A stretch of DNA of 64,000 nt from Carnegiea gigantea (taxonomy: Eukaryota; Streptophyta; Magnoliopsida; Caryophyllales; Cactaceae): assembly GCA_029747015.1 (NCBI GenBank), contig JAKOGI010001975.1, forward strand, positions 91,679-155,678. Reading direction: 5' to 3'. The notes under the pieces were generated by a model. That model made no database searches and was not told where the DNA came from. It was given only the letters and a program-made list of their open reading frames with translations. A program made the position numbers and the translations under genes. Positions 9,647-21,583 of the stretch are shown here, piece by piece. Position 1 is the stretch's first letter, and each line of letters starts with the position of its first letter.

Positions 9647-9652
9647 ACTTAC
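9647..9652 (-). promoter_or_regulatory. Leader splice donor GTAAGT (U2)
   Basis: Minus strand AAA|GTAAGT is a consensus donor about 150 bp downstream of the TATA box. It is conserved at 15100-15105, 31240-31245, 42103-42108, 48233-48238 and 53746-53751, and on the plus strand at 25330-25335 and 63922-63927. It is mutated to GTAATT in U6. The alternative leaders of U1 and U5 join exactly at this site. Confidence 0.55.
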
Positions 9653-9796
9653 TTTGATTTGAATTAATAAACTTGATACAAGGTTGGAGTACAAGGTTTT
9701 TGAGAGAAGGAGGTTGAGAAGGGCTTGTAATGAATTTTTTGTGATGTTGTGATAATGAGAAGATCAGATCATCCCTAATACAACGCTATTGAGTAT

Positions 9797-9805
9797 CTGT
9801 TTATA
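9797..9805 (-). promoter_or_regulatory. TATA box of U2
   Basis: TATAAACAG on the minus strand, one base different from the other copies. The GAACAGT/TGAGTCA-rich control region lies at about 9950-10260. Confidence 0.65.
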
Positions 9806-10685
9806 GAATACAAGATGGAATTAAATGTGTACAAGTGGACGATAAAGATTGAATCTTGTGTTGATAACTTGTGCAGATAATCTTGAATTATTGGTGCTTG
9901 GTGTTGAACTTTGACTGGAACCACGTCAAAAGGGAAACAGTGTGGAATAATAATGAACCTTGGACTGTTCTTGAATTATTGTCCTTTTTGAACAGTATCT
10001 TGATGAGCTGTCTTCTTGAACAGTATTCTTGAATAATTACTCTGATGAGCTGTCTTGAACAGTGTTTAGATAAGCTGTTGTGAACAATACGCTTGAATAA
10101 TTATCCTGATGTCTTGAATTGTTTGTCGGGATGAGTCATTGCCTTGGATGTTGACATGATGATGAGTCATGTCCTTGCATAAGTACTTGCCGTGTTGAGT
10201 CATTGCTTGTCTTGATGAGTCATAATTACTTGCCGTGTTGAGTCATTGGCATGATTGAATTGAGTGGTGCCACATTGAATTGCCTTAGTAATTGCTAGAT
10301 AGTATTTTTGACTTGCTTTCCTTGGAAAAGTAACGTGGATATTGAATTGCATCAGTAATTGTTAGTCCTTTTGGATGCTGTGTGTAATTGAATTGATCTT
10401 GGATTTTTCTGCATTGAACTTGGCAAAGTGGATGGCTTGAATGCATGTATGGAATTGAATGGAATCCTGCAAAACAAAAACTACGTAAAGAAATAATGGC
10501 CCTTACTTTTGCCAAAGGCCGTGACCTTTGCGGGCTCTTTTCTTGATTTTGTTTTGGTAATTGTTTTTTTCTTTTTCTTTTTTTTTGAATAATAATCGAG
10601 GAGTAGAAAATCTACTCAATAGTCATAAGGATCTTGTGCATAAGGATTATCCCATGTGACCAAGGATGAATTGATTAGGGAGTAA

Positions 10686-11244
10686 TTAGTAGCGAAAATG
10701 GAAATAATCATCTTGTAGATATTTACACCGTAGACCATATGATGTATGAATCAGACAGGAAGCATCGATTTGGAATGGATAGTGTAATGGTATGAGGACT
10801 TGAGTATGACTTTGATCAACTGGACAAATATGAACATCAGGGAACATTTTTGTAACAAATTTGAAAATATGAGGTTTAAAAGCTGTCCAATATTCAAGGT
10901 GTTTGTGGAACCATTTGAAATAATTAATATACCCAGTAGGCATAACGATGAGAACTGGATGATTGTTGACATCTTGAGCAAGCGTTTGATAAGTTTTAAT
11001 AAGTTTGAGATAACTATAAAATGATATTTCAGAGGAATTAAACCAGTCTTGATAATCAATGAAGATAGCACTTACATTGTAGCGTGGTCCATAGAACGAT
11101 GTATAGTAGAGTTCATGGTCACGCAGATAGAATAGAAGTGGTTCATGTGGAAAATTTGGTAATTGAAGGAATTGAAGTATTGAGGTTTTTGAATTGAGGT
11201 TTGAGTGGATAGGTTGAAAAGGGAAGAAGGGGTTGAGTATTCAT
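10686..11244 (-). pseudogene. ORF2, type A, broken (U2)
   Basis: The C-terminal part from about 10943 to 10686 keeps the ORF2 frame (YFKWFHKHLEYW region, ending FHFRY). The N-terminal part, about 11155-11240, differs from all other copies: the Pro/Ser/Gln-rich segment is shortened and rearranged and the frame is shifted. The start ATG at 11244 is present but reads out of frame. Confidence 0.65.
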
Positions 11245-11406
11245 GGTAAAGGACTGAGATGTTTGAAGTGTTGATGGCTGAAAATAAATAATGGTTGTTA
11301 GAATAGAGGAAATGCTTTGTCAAGGTATTGAAAACTTGTTTTGTTCAAAAACCTTTTGAAAAAAATAGTTTTGGAAATATTTTACTCCGCATTGAATGGG
11401 TGCAGG

Positions 11407-14400
11407 CTAGATGATTTGATATTGGCCTATGCAGGTATTGAGTATTCTAAGATTGGTTTGCCAATAGTCTATGGTTTTTTCTAAATCATGACGCTGGCAT
11501 ACTAATTGATGATACTCATGTAACCACTTTGTATAAAAGTCTTTAAAATCTATTGAGGCTATATGATTGCGTAAGCTAATGGTTAATTTTTCTAGTTGCT
11601 TATTTATTTCTTGCAATTCCTTTTGATCATTATTGAGTCGCTGAATGAGGTCACGTTGTTCTAATTTATACCAATATTTTGGATTATTACATTCAATTGC
11701 TTTAATTTGCTTTGTTATTGAAGCATTTTGTAATAAAGGTAAATCGTTTTGATAAAGAGAATGGATAAATTTGAATGATATTGTAATGTCCATAATTTCC
11801 GTATGTACACCGATCTGATCTACTTTAAATGGATAAATTTGAGTAAGAAAAGGAGTTCCAAGAATAACTTCTTGATTCATATTCCGTACTAAGATGAATG
11901 AATTTTTGAAACAATATCCTTGATTGCATATAGAAGCATTACATAATTTATACTTAACTTGTAATGCCATACCATTAGTAGTATGGAGTCGTTCGTTTGT
12001 CCGTTCATAATATATTGAGGGAATTAATGTTTCTTGAATACAATTTTGATCTGCACCACTATCTAATTGTGCAATAGTATTGCATTCAAAATTATCTTTA
12101 ATTTTAAGAGTAATAGGAATATACCATTTTTGGAAATTTATTTGATTAATAGTGGAAACAAATTGTGGATCCGTAGGAGTGTCTTCTGATTGAATGTTCG
12201 GTGAAGAAGAACTATTTTCTATTGATGTTAACCTTGCGTCTAATTCAAGATCTTTTGTTTGTAATGAACATAAATCTTTGTGTAAATTTTTAATGTGTTC
12301 TTTTAATATATTAACTTCGTTTTTTAATTCTTGAATATTAATTGCCTTTAGAATATTTGGAATCTCACATGTTTCAAATATTTTATTGATACTTACCTTA
12401 TGAGGAGGTTCTAAAGAATCTTCCTTTATTAATATACCTTTGAGTTTTTGTAAATATTCTTTCCTTAGTTCGGTATCTTGAATTTGTTCAATTAAATCTA
12501 ATAAAAATTCTTTTTCACTATTATTAGTAGTTATGACATTAATACACTTGTAGCATAATCTTGAAGACTTATTACCTGATGAGTACTCACTTGAGTCATT
12601 TTCTAGTTTATTAATAACATTATTTTCATAATCAGAGGAGGATGATGAATTTTCCGATTGATTAGGAGTATCTTTGAGTTCAAATAAGGTAATTAATTTT
12701 TCTTGAATGTCTGGATGTTCTGCACAGATTTCATTGAGTTTCTTTTTAACTTTACAACTTGTTGCATAGTGGCCTAATTTACCACACTTATAACAAGTAT
12801 TAGTATTATCAGTTTTTCTTTTTGGAGTAGGCTTTTTAGGACTTAATTTTTTGTAAGTTGGATTTCTTGTAGTATATGATTTCTTCTTATTAATTTGAGT
12901 TTTTCTTCGTTTTTGGACAGATGGAGCTTCTAACTTTGGAAGACAAAAGGCCTCACAAAAAGAACCTAACTCTTTTCGCTTGGCAGCATTATCTGTTGAA
13001 TATCTGGCTTGTAATTTTAATTCATTGCATAAAGAAATTCCTTCCTTTTTAATAAAACTTAATAATTGACCAAACGTAATTTGTTCGAATGGAATAGGGC
13101 TTTTACCAATGAGTTCGCTTAATTTATTGAACATTCGTTGAGAAAATAAGGATGGTAATCCTGAAATGAATTTTTCCTTCCAATAGGGTTGACGACAGTT
13201 TTCCCTTTTTAATAGATATGTTAAAAATGTATCTTTGTACCAATTGCAGTCTTCTAGAGTTGGGCACCTTAGATTTGCTAAAAGAATATCTGTTGCAGCT
13301 GTATTATCTTTTGGACCTCCAAGAAAATTAGTAACTATTGTATAAATCAATGGTTCTATATTGTCTAGTTGTCCTTGAGAATTAGTATGAGTTCTAATTT
13401 TGGTACGTTCGTCTTCTTGGATATAATTTTCCCACCAATTTTTGAGTATACCGGTGAATCCTGATGTTAATAAATCAAAAGCTTACAAATCTGTTGCATG
13501 TTTCGTTGAATAGGCTGTATAAGCAATTAACATTCTTTCGAGGGTTATGAATATCTCATGGTTACTACGACCATCTATATTCCATTCATATATTGAATCA
13601 CCAGCAAAGTTTTCAGCAATTATTATTTTTGCACTTTCAAGGTGAAGATCTGGAGGAGTTTGTTTGGAGTAATAGGGAATTTCCTTTTTATATATTTTAT
13701 TAATATTTTGGAAATCATCATCTAGTTGAGATAAATCTTTCTCTAAAATATTAACTGTACTTTTGACGGAATTAGATGTTGAAGTTTCTGCTTCCTTTAA
13801 TTTTTCTTCTAATTTTGAAATTAATGGAGTATTAGCATCTGGGAGTTCTAATTTATTTGAACGTCTTATTTTGAATAAAGGTTTTGCATTCTCATCTAAA
13901 AAGTTTGGTTTGTTCTTCTTGGTATCATTAATATCTAAGTTTTCTAATTTTTCAGTTAATGAATCAACTTCTTGTTTTTTGACAATTGCTTCAACTTGAG
14001 TAGAGACCATGTTAACTTGTTGAGATATGGTATGTAATACTTGATTTGTATAATTATTTTGATGATAAACCTTTTTAATATCACTTAGTATTACTTGACT
14101 ATTTTCTGGATCATTTCTACCTATTTTGAATGGGATGACTGGAATATTACCTTCAGGGGTATTTAATACAATTTCTTGTAATGGAGGGGTAAAAGAAGTA
14201 AGTGTTTGACCATTTAAGAGGGTCCATTTTTTAGCAAAATTAATGCTAGTATTTATCTCTTTAACCTGGAATGGGTCTGGAAGATTATTATCTAAGGCAA
14301 ACATAGCCCACCAATTAAAGAAAGGAATATTAACTTGATGTCTTTCCATGAATGAATACCATTTTTCCCTAATAAATGCTTGAGCTTTTAAATCAAAGTG

Positions 14401-14757
14401 TGAAAGGAACCATTCTCTTTTGACTTTGTTTTTTATTGAGTTGAAATCTTGACGTAAGTAATCCTTGTTGATTACAAAAGGTGTTGAAATAGTATTGATT
14501 GAGGAAAATGATGGAGGTTGCATTGTTGAGTAGGTAGGGGAACCTACAGATGAAGTAACTTCATCTATTGGCTCAGCAACGGGAGTTTGGTAATAAATCT
14601 TTTGAGTATCTCCTATGTGATTATCCATTGTTTCTATCTTTTGTTTAGGAATTTTCTAATTAGGTACATCAATTTGACTACTAACTTCTCTACTGTTCAC
14701 CACATTTGAGTTCTTACTACTACCTAAACTAAGACGATCTCTAACCCAAGAGGCCAT
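11407..14757 (-). pseudogene. ORF1 polyprotein CP-zinc knuckle-PR, MP deleted (U2)
   Basis: Nearly open over 1,100 codons. The only lesions are Trp-to-stop at about 14655 and Gln-to-stop at 13483. Behind the first stop an ATG created at the MP-deletion junction (14628) heads a 381-codon frame. From 13480 the frame is open to the conserved end CIGQYQII at 11407. It contains the CP core, zinc knuckle (12754-12795, CYKCGKLGHYATSC) and protease (QLDSGADQN). The ~100 residues after the protease are helical and charged, and replace RT-RNase H. It is one of the best-preserved CP-PR copies. Confidence 0.85.
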
Positions 14758-14924
14758 CTGAGTTACGTTGGAACACTTAGCTAAGAGTCATGCATATCCT
14801 ACCGGGACCACTGGGACCACCCCACCGGGACCACCTCACTGGGCTGACCAACGGACTTACTGGGGCTGACCAACAGCTGACCAATGCTAACAACGGCGCG
14901 ACACTACCTAAGGGCACCAACCTG

Positions 14925-14936
14925 GCTCTGATACCA
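14925..14936 (-). other. tRNA-Met primer binding site (U2)
   Basis: Minus strand TGGTATCAGAGC, perfect match to the consensus. Confidence 0.85.
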
Positions 14937-15277
14937 GCGAGGAGCAGGATCGACCTAGGCCGGGTAACAAGTAAGGCCTAAGTGTGGATTAATGCAGGGG
15001 AGCATTGTAGCAAATTGATGTGATGCAGGAAAATAATTTTGAAACGAAAACATGAATTTGAAAATAGCAGAATTGAAATGAGAAAAGGAGATGAATAAAA
15101 CTTACTTTGATTTGAATTAACAAACTTGATACAAGGTTGGAGTACAAGGTTTTTTGAGAGAGGGAGGAGGTTGAGAAGGGCTTGTAGTGATTTTTTTGTG
15201 ATGTTGTGATAATGAGATGATCAGATGATCTTGTGATCTTGTGATCTTGTGATGTCTAATACAACGCTATTGAGTAT

Positions 15278-15286
15278 CTATTTATA
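15278..15286 (-). promoter_or_regulatory. TATA box of U3
   Basis: Minus-strand TATAAATAG; TGAGTCA motifs lie upstream in viral sense at about 15615-15705. The adjacent leader has an extra tandem GATCTTGT expansion at 15231-15252. Confidence 0.7.
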
Positions 15287-16134
15287 GAATATAAGATGGA
15301 ATTAAATGTGTACAAGTGGACGATAAAGATTGAATCTTGTGTTGATAACTTTTCCCGATAATCTTGAATTATTGCTACTTCGTGTTGAACTTGGACTGGA
15401 ACCACGCCGAAAGTGAAACAGTGCTGAATAATAATGAACCTTGGACTGTTCTTGAATTACTGTCCTTTTTGAACAGTATTCTGATGAGCTGTCTTCTTGA
15501 ATGGTATTCTTAAATGATTACTCTGATGAGCTGTCCCGAACAGTGTTTAGATAAGCTGTCGTGAACAGTACGCTTGAATAATTGTTCTGATGTCTTAAAT
15601 TATTTGTCGGGATGAGTCATTGCCTTGGATGTTGACATGATGAAGAGTCATGTCCTTGCATAATTATTTGCCGTGTTGAGTCATTGCTTGTCTTGATGAG
15701 TCATTGGCATGATTGAATTGAGTGGTGACACGTTGAATTGCCTTAGTAATTGCTAGACATCATTTTTGACTTGCTTTCGTTGGAAAAGCAACGTGGACAT
15801 TGAATTGCATCATTAATTGTTAGTGCTCTTTGGATGCCGTGTGTAATTGAATTGATCTTTAATTTTTCTGCATTGAACTTGGCAAAGTGGATGGCTTGAA
15901 TGCGTGCATGGAATTGAATGGAATCCTGCAAAACAAAAACTACGTAAAAAAATAATGGCCCTTACTTTTGCCAAAGGCAGTGACCTTTGCGGGCACTTTT
16001 CTTGATTTTATTTTAGTAATTGTCTTTTTTTTTTGTGAATAATAACGAGGAGTAGAAAATCTACTCAATAGTCATAAGGATCTGGTGCATAAGGATTATC
16101 ACATGTGAGAAAGGATGAATTGATCAGGGAGTAA

Positions 16135-16707
16135 TTAGTAGCGAAAATGAAAATAATCATCTTGTAGATATTTGCATCGTAGACCGTATGAAGTGTGAAT
16201 AAGACAGGAAGCATCGATTTGGAATGGATAGTGTAATGGTATGAGGACTTGGGTATGACTTTGATCAACTGGACAAATATGAACATCAGGAAATATTTTT
16301 GAAACAAATTTGAAAATTTGAGGTTCCAAAGCTGTCCAATATTCAAGGTGTTTGTGGAACCATTTGAAATAATTAATATACCCAGTAGGCATAACGATGA
16401 GAACTGGATGATTGTTGACATCTTGAACAAGCGTTTGATAAGCTTTAATGAGTTTGAGATAACTATAAAATGATATTTCAGAGGAATTAAACCAGTCTTG
16501 ATAATCAATGAAGATAGCACTTACATTGTAGCGTGGTCCATAGAACGATGTATAGTAGAGTTCATGGTCACGCAGATAGAATAGAAGTGGTTCATGTAGA
16601 AAATTTGGTAATTCAGAAGAAAATATTTGAGTGGACGATGAAGGATGTTGAATTGAGGCTTGAGTTGGGTCAGGGACTGCATAGGGAAGATGGGTTTGAG
16701 TGTTCAT
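16135..16707 (-). CDS. ORF2, type A, intact frame (U3)
   Basis: A 190-codon frame starting MNTQTHLPYAVPD and ending FHFRY. The sequence upstream of the ATG carries an extra base compared with U1, which would break any longer N-terminal extension but leaves this frame open; this supports the chosen start. It has a Pro/Gln-rich N terminus and an aromatic domain. Function unknown; homologous in position to florendovirus ORF2. Confidence 0.6.
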   Translation of the reverse strand: MNTQTHLPYAVPDPTQASIQHPSSSTQIFSSELPNFLHEPLLFYLRDHELYYTSFYGPRYNVSAIFIDYQDWFNSSEISFYSYLKLIKAYQTLVQDVNNHPVLIVMPTGYINYFKWFHKHLEYWTALEPQIFKFVSKIFPDVHICPVDQSHTQVLIPLHYPFQIDASCLIHTSYGLRCKYLQDDYFHFRY

Positions 16708-16870
16708 GGTAAAGGACTGAGATGTTTAAAGTGTTGATGGCTGAAAATAAATGATGGTTGTTAGAATAGAGGAAATGCTTTGTCAAGGTGTTGAAAACTT
16801 GTTTTGTTCAAAAACCTTTTGAAAAAAATAGTTTTGGAAATAGTCTATGCAGGTATTGAATGGGTGCAGG

Positions 16871-19800
16871 CTAGATGATTTGATATTGGCCTATGCAGGT
16901 ATTGAGTACTCTAAGATTGGTTTGCCAATAGTCTATGATTTTTTCTAAATCATGATGCTGGCAAGCTAATTGGTGATACTCATGCAACCATTTTGTATAA
17001 AAGTCTTTAAAATCTATTGAGGCTATATGGTTGCGTAATCTAATAATTAATTCTTCTAATTGTTTATATATTTCTTGCAATTCCTTTTGATGATTATTGA
17101 ATCGTTGAATGAGGTCTCGTTGTTCTAATTTATACCAGTATTTTGGATTATTACATTTAATTACATTAATTTGCTTTGTTATTGAAGCATTTTGTGATAA
17201 AGGTAAATCGTTTTGATAAATAGTATTGACAAATTTGAATGATATTATAGTTTCCATAATTTTCGTATCCACACCTATCTGATCTACTTTAAATGGATAA
17301 ATTTGAGTAAGGAAAGGAGTTCCAAGAATAACTTCTTGATTCATATCCCGTATTAAAATGAATGAATTTTTGAAACAATATCCTTGATTGCATATATAAG
17401 CATTAGATAATTTATACTTAATTTGTAATGCCATACCATTAGTAGTATGGAGTCGTTCTTTTGTCCGTTCATAATATATTGAGGGAATTAATCCTTCTTG
17501 AATACAATTTTGATCTGCACCACTATCTAATAGTGCAATAGTATTGAATTCAAAACTATCTTTAATTTTAAAAGTAATATGAATATACCATTTTTGAAAA
17601 TTGATTTGATTAATTGTTGAAATAAATTGTTGATCCATAGGGGTATCTTCTGATTGAATATTTGAAGAAGAAGGTCTGTTTTCTATTAATGTTAATATTG
17701 TTTCTAATTCAAGATCTTTTGTTTGCAATGAACATAAATCTTTGTACAAATTTTTAATTTGTTCTTTTAAAATATTAACTTCATTTTTTAAGTCATGAAT
17801 ATTAACTGCTTTTAAAATATTTGGAATCTCATGTGTTTCAAATATTTTATTGATACTTGCCTTATGAGGAGGTTCTAAAGAATCTTCTTTTATTAATATA
17901 CCTTTCAGTTTTTGTAAATACTCTTTCCTTAATTCGGTATCTTGAATTTGTTCAATTAAATCTAATAAAAATTCTTTTTCACTATTATTAGTAGTTATGA
18001 CATTAATACACTTATAGCATAATCTTGAAAACTCATTACCTGATGAATACTCACTTGAGTCACTTTCTAATTCATTAATAACATTATTTTCATAATCAGA
18101 GGAGGATGATGAATTTTTCAATTGATTAGGTGTATTTTTGAGTTCAAATAAGGTAATTAATTTTTCTTGAATATCTGGATGTTCTGCACAGATTTCATTG
18201 AGTTTCTTTTTGACTTTACAATTTGTTGCATAGTGGCCTAATTTACCACACTTATAACAAGTATTAGTATTATCAGTTTTTCTTTTTGGAGTAGGCTTTT
18301 TAGGACTTAATTTTTTATAAGTTGAATTTCTTGTAGTATATGGTTTCTTCTTATTAATTTGAGTTTTTCTTCGTTTTTTGACAGATGGAGTTTCTAACTT
18401 TGGAAGACAAAAGGCCTCACAAAAAGAACCTAACTCTTTTCGCTTGGCGGCATTATCTGTTGAATATCTGGCTTGTAATTTTAATTCATTGCATAAAGAA
18501 ATTCCTTCCTTTTTGATAGAGCTTAATAATTGACCAAACGTAATTTGTTCGAATGGAATAGGGCTTTTACCAATGAGTTCGCTTAATTTATTGAATATTC
18601 GTTGAGAAAATAAGGATGGTAATCCTGAAATGAATTTTTCTTTCCAATAGGGTTGACGACAGTCTTTCCTTTTTAATAGATATGTTAAAAATGTATCTTT
18701 GTACCAATTGTAGTCTTCTAGAGTTGGGCACCTTAGATTTGTTAAAAGAATATCGGTTGCAGCTGTAATATCTTTTGGACTTCCAAGAAAATTAGTAACT
18801 ATTGTATAAATCAATGTTTCTATATTGTCTAGTTGTCCTTAAGAATTAGTATGAGTTCTAATTTTGGTACGTTCGTCTTCTGGAATATAATTTTCCCACC
18901 AATTTTTGAGTATACCAGTGAATCCTGATGTTAATGAATCAAAAGCTTGTAAATCTGTTGAATGTTAGTTGAATATGCTGTATAAGCAATTAACATTCTT
19001 TGGAGGGTTATGAATATCTCATGGTCACTACGACCATCTATATTCCATTCATATATTGAATCACCAGCAAAGTTTTCAGTAATTATTATTTTTGCACTTT
19101 CAAGGTGAAGATCTGGAGGAGTTTGTTGGAGTAATAGGAGGAATTTTCCTTTTTATATATTTTATTAATATTTTGGAAATCATCATCTAGTTGAGATAAA
19201 TCTTTTTCTAAAATATTAACTGTACTTTTGACGGAATTAGATGTTGAAGTTTCTGCTTCTTTTAATTTTTCTTCTACTTTTGAAATTAATGGAGTATTAG
19301 CATCTGGGAGTTCTAATTTATTTGAACGTCTTATTTTGAATGAAGGTTTTGCAATCTCATCTAAAAAGTTTGGTTTGTCTCTCTTAGTATCATTAATATC
19401 TAAGTTTTCTAGTTTTTCAGTTAATGAATCAACTTCTTGTTTTTTAACAATTGCTTCAACTTGAGTAGAGACCATATTGACTTGTTGAGACACGGTATGT
19501 AATAGTTGATTTGTATAATTATTTTGATGATATACCTTTTTAATATCACTTAGCATTACTTGACTAGTTTCTGGATCATTTCTACCTATTTTGAATGGGA
19601 CTGCTGGAATATTACCTTCAGGGGTATTTAATACAATTTCTTGCAATGGAGGAGTAAAAGAGGTAAGTGTTTGACCATTTAAGAGGGTCCATTTTTTTGC
19701 AAAATTAATATTAGTGTTTATTTCACTAACTTGGAATGGGTTTGGAAGATTATTATCTAAGGCAAACATAGCCCACCAATTAAAGAAAGGAATATTGACT

Positions 19801-21023
19801 TGGTGTCTCTCCATGAATGAATACCATTTTTGCCTAATGAATGCTTGAGCTTTTAAATCAAAGTGTGAAAGGAACCATTCTCTTTTGACTTTGTTTTTTA
19901 TTGAATTAAAATCTTGGCGTAAATAATCTTTGTTGATTGCAAAAGGTGTTGAAGTAACATTTATTGAAGAAAATGATGGAGGTTGCATGGTTGAGTAGGT
20001 TGGAGAACCTACAAATGAAGTAACTTCATCTATTGGTTCGGCTATGGGAACTTTGTGATAAATCTTTTGAGTATCTTCTATGTGATTATCTTTTGAATAA
20101 TCATAACTAGTTGGCCTAGAAGGCATTGAATATGAAGTTCGAGGGAGTTCTAAGTTGTCTAATGATTTTGAAGATAAACTGCGTTCTTTAGCTGAATTAA
20201 ATCTTATTAGTACTCTACCATCAGGCTCTTTTACGATTTGTTGAATATTCTTTTGAGCAATATTTCTTGGTGGCCTGGTATTTTGAATTATAAATTCTTG
20301 AGGAATGGTGATTTCGTTCCATTTTAATAATTTAGGGGTAAAGGTAGTAATATTATCGGATTCAACTTTTAGTAGTATGGTTTCATCTAGAGTAGGTTTT
20401 AATAAACATTTTGGATTAAGTTGAGATGAAAGTAGCTTGAAATATATTCTGCAAGTAATAGCAAAATTTCTGAAAAGTTCACGAAATTGAACCTTTAAAT
20501 CATTTTGAATATTAGGAAGATGGATATCTAGAACTAAGGCATCCATGATCCAAGGATCCTTTAAATCTGCTGAATAATTTGGGTAACAATTAAAGTATAT
20601 GGGACCATTGCAAATATTAGTTTGAATCATGGCTAATAACGAATCCTTGTAACGTATTAACCTATTGTCTCTTAAGGCCATAAATATAGGACAATCTAAT
20701 CCTAATCGTGTCAAAGGTTTGAGTGCAATTTGAATCATGCCAAAATGAATGTATCGATACTTTTCTTGATATCTTTTAATAGCAATTTTTGAAAGTAGTT
20801 TAATAGTTTAGAATTCTTCATCTAAACTAAAAGTTTCCTCATGATCTTTTATTGATAAAGCCGTATTGAAATCAAACTTACCTATTTGATAAATCGTTTC
20901 TATCTTTTCTTTAGGAATTTTCCAATTAGCTACATCAATTTGACTACTAACTTCCCTACTGTTCACCACATTTGAGTTTTTACTACTACCTAAACTAAGA
21001 CGATCTCTAACCCAAGAGGCCAT
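16871..21023 (-). pseudogene. ORF1 polyprotein MP-CP-zinc knuckle-PR (U3)
   Basis: Starts MASWVRDRLSLG at 21023. The MP domain (about 20900-20090) has the 30K-family pattern: FGMIQIALKPLTRLGLDCP, LRDNR, then an NGPIYFNC segment. CP follows, with zinc knuckle at 18218-18259 and protease DSGAD near 17525. It ends CIGQYQII at 16871. Lesions: Gln-to-stop at about 20806, small indels near 19120-19150 and 18960, and Gln-to-stop at about 18840. No RT. Confidence 0.85.
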
Positions 21024-21177
21024 CTGAGTTACGTTGGAACACTTAGCTAAGAGTCATGCACATCCTACCGGGACCACTGGGACCACCTCACCTGGGCTGA
21101 CCAACGGACTTACTGGGGCTAACCAACAGCTGACCAACGCTAGCAACGGCGCGACACTACCTAAGGGCACCTGCTTG

Positions 21178-21189
21178 GCTCTGATACCA
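21178..21189 (-). other. tRNA-Met primer binding site (U3)
   Basis: Minus strand TGGTATCAGAGC. Only about 14 bp of leader remain beyond it before the inverted junction with P1. Confidence 0.85.
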
Positions 21190-21552
21190 CGAGGAGCAGG
21201 ATCTTCCCAATGCCTTTTGGCAAAGAAAAAAGCATATCATATCACTTCCTTATGAAAAAGATTTCTCCAAAAAAAATATTCAACAATCAAAAAAGAAATT
21301 TTATTAATCGTTTTATGTATCTCCAAATTTCAAGATGATTTATTTAATAAAAAATTTCTTCTTCGCATAGACTGCAAATCTGTAAAAGAAATTCTCCAAA
21401 AGGATGTTCAAAACATTGTTTCTAAACAAATTTTCATCCGCTGGCAAGCTATTTTATCTGCCTTTGATTTTGACATTGAATTCATTCAAGGTAAAGACAA
21501 TTCTTTACCAGATTTTTTAACACGAGAATTTTTACAAGGATCACATCATTAG
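21190..21552 (+). pseudogene. Fragment: RT linker joined to RNase H C-terminus (P1)
   Basis: 21194-21285 matches the linker just before RT in U5 (FWQRKKHIISLPYEKDF). It then jumps, out of frame, into RNase H. The RNase H part is open from about 21280 to the stop at 21552. It keeps the Glu of KKEILL, the Asp of IDCKS and the Asp of the C-terminal LPDFLTRE motif, but lacks the N-terminal TDAS strand. Non-functional remnant. Confidence 0.75.
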
Positions 21553-21583
21553 CCCTTGACAAAAACTCAATCCTAACATGCAC

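Larger units (their letters stand above)
9473..14936 (-). mobile_element. Endogenous pararetrovirus unit U2 (type A2)
   Basis: About 5.5 kb, head to tail with U1. MP is deleted and there is no RT. It has a TATA box at 9797-9805 and a GTAAGT splice donor at 9647-9652. It shares unusual sites with U8, including the same nonsense codon at 13483 and 52126 and the same protease-region variants. Confidence 0.85.
14937..21189 (-). mobile_element. Endogenous pararetrovirus unit U3 (type A1)
   Basis: About 6.25 kb including the MP. TATA box at 15278-15286. The part right of about 20101 is duplicated at 58693. The unit ends at its primer site and is joined head to head with the plus-strand chimera P1. 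Confidence 0.85.

Noticed and set aside
21034..21255. 73-codon plus-strand frame through the GC-rich 5' segment (also 59626; similar at 14790)
   Set aside because: It runs antisense across leader, primer site and a rearrangement joint; a by-product of low stop frequency in GC-rich DNA.
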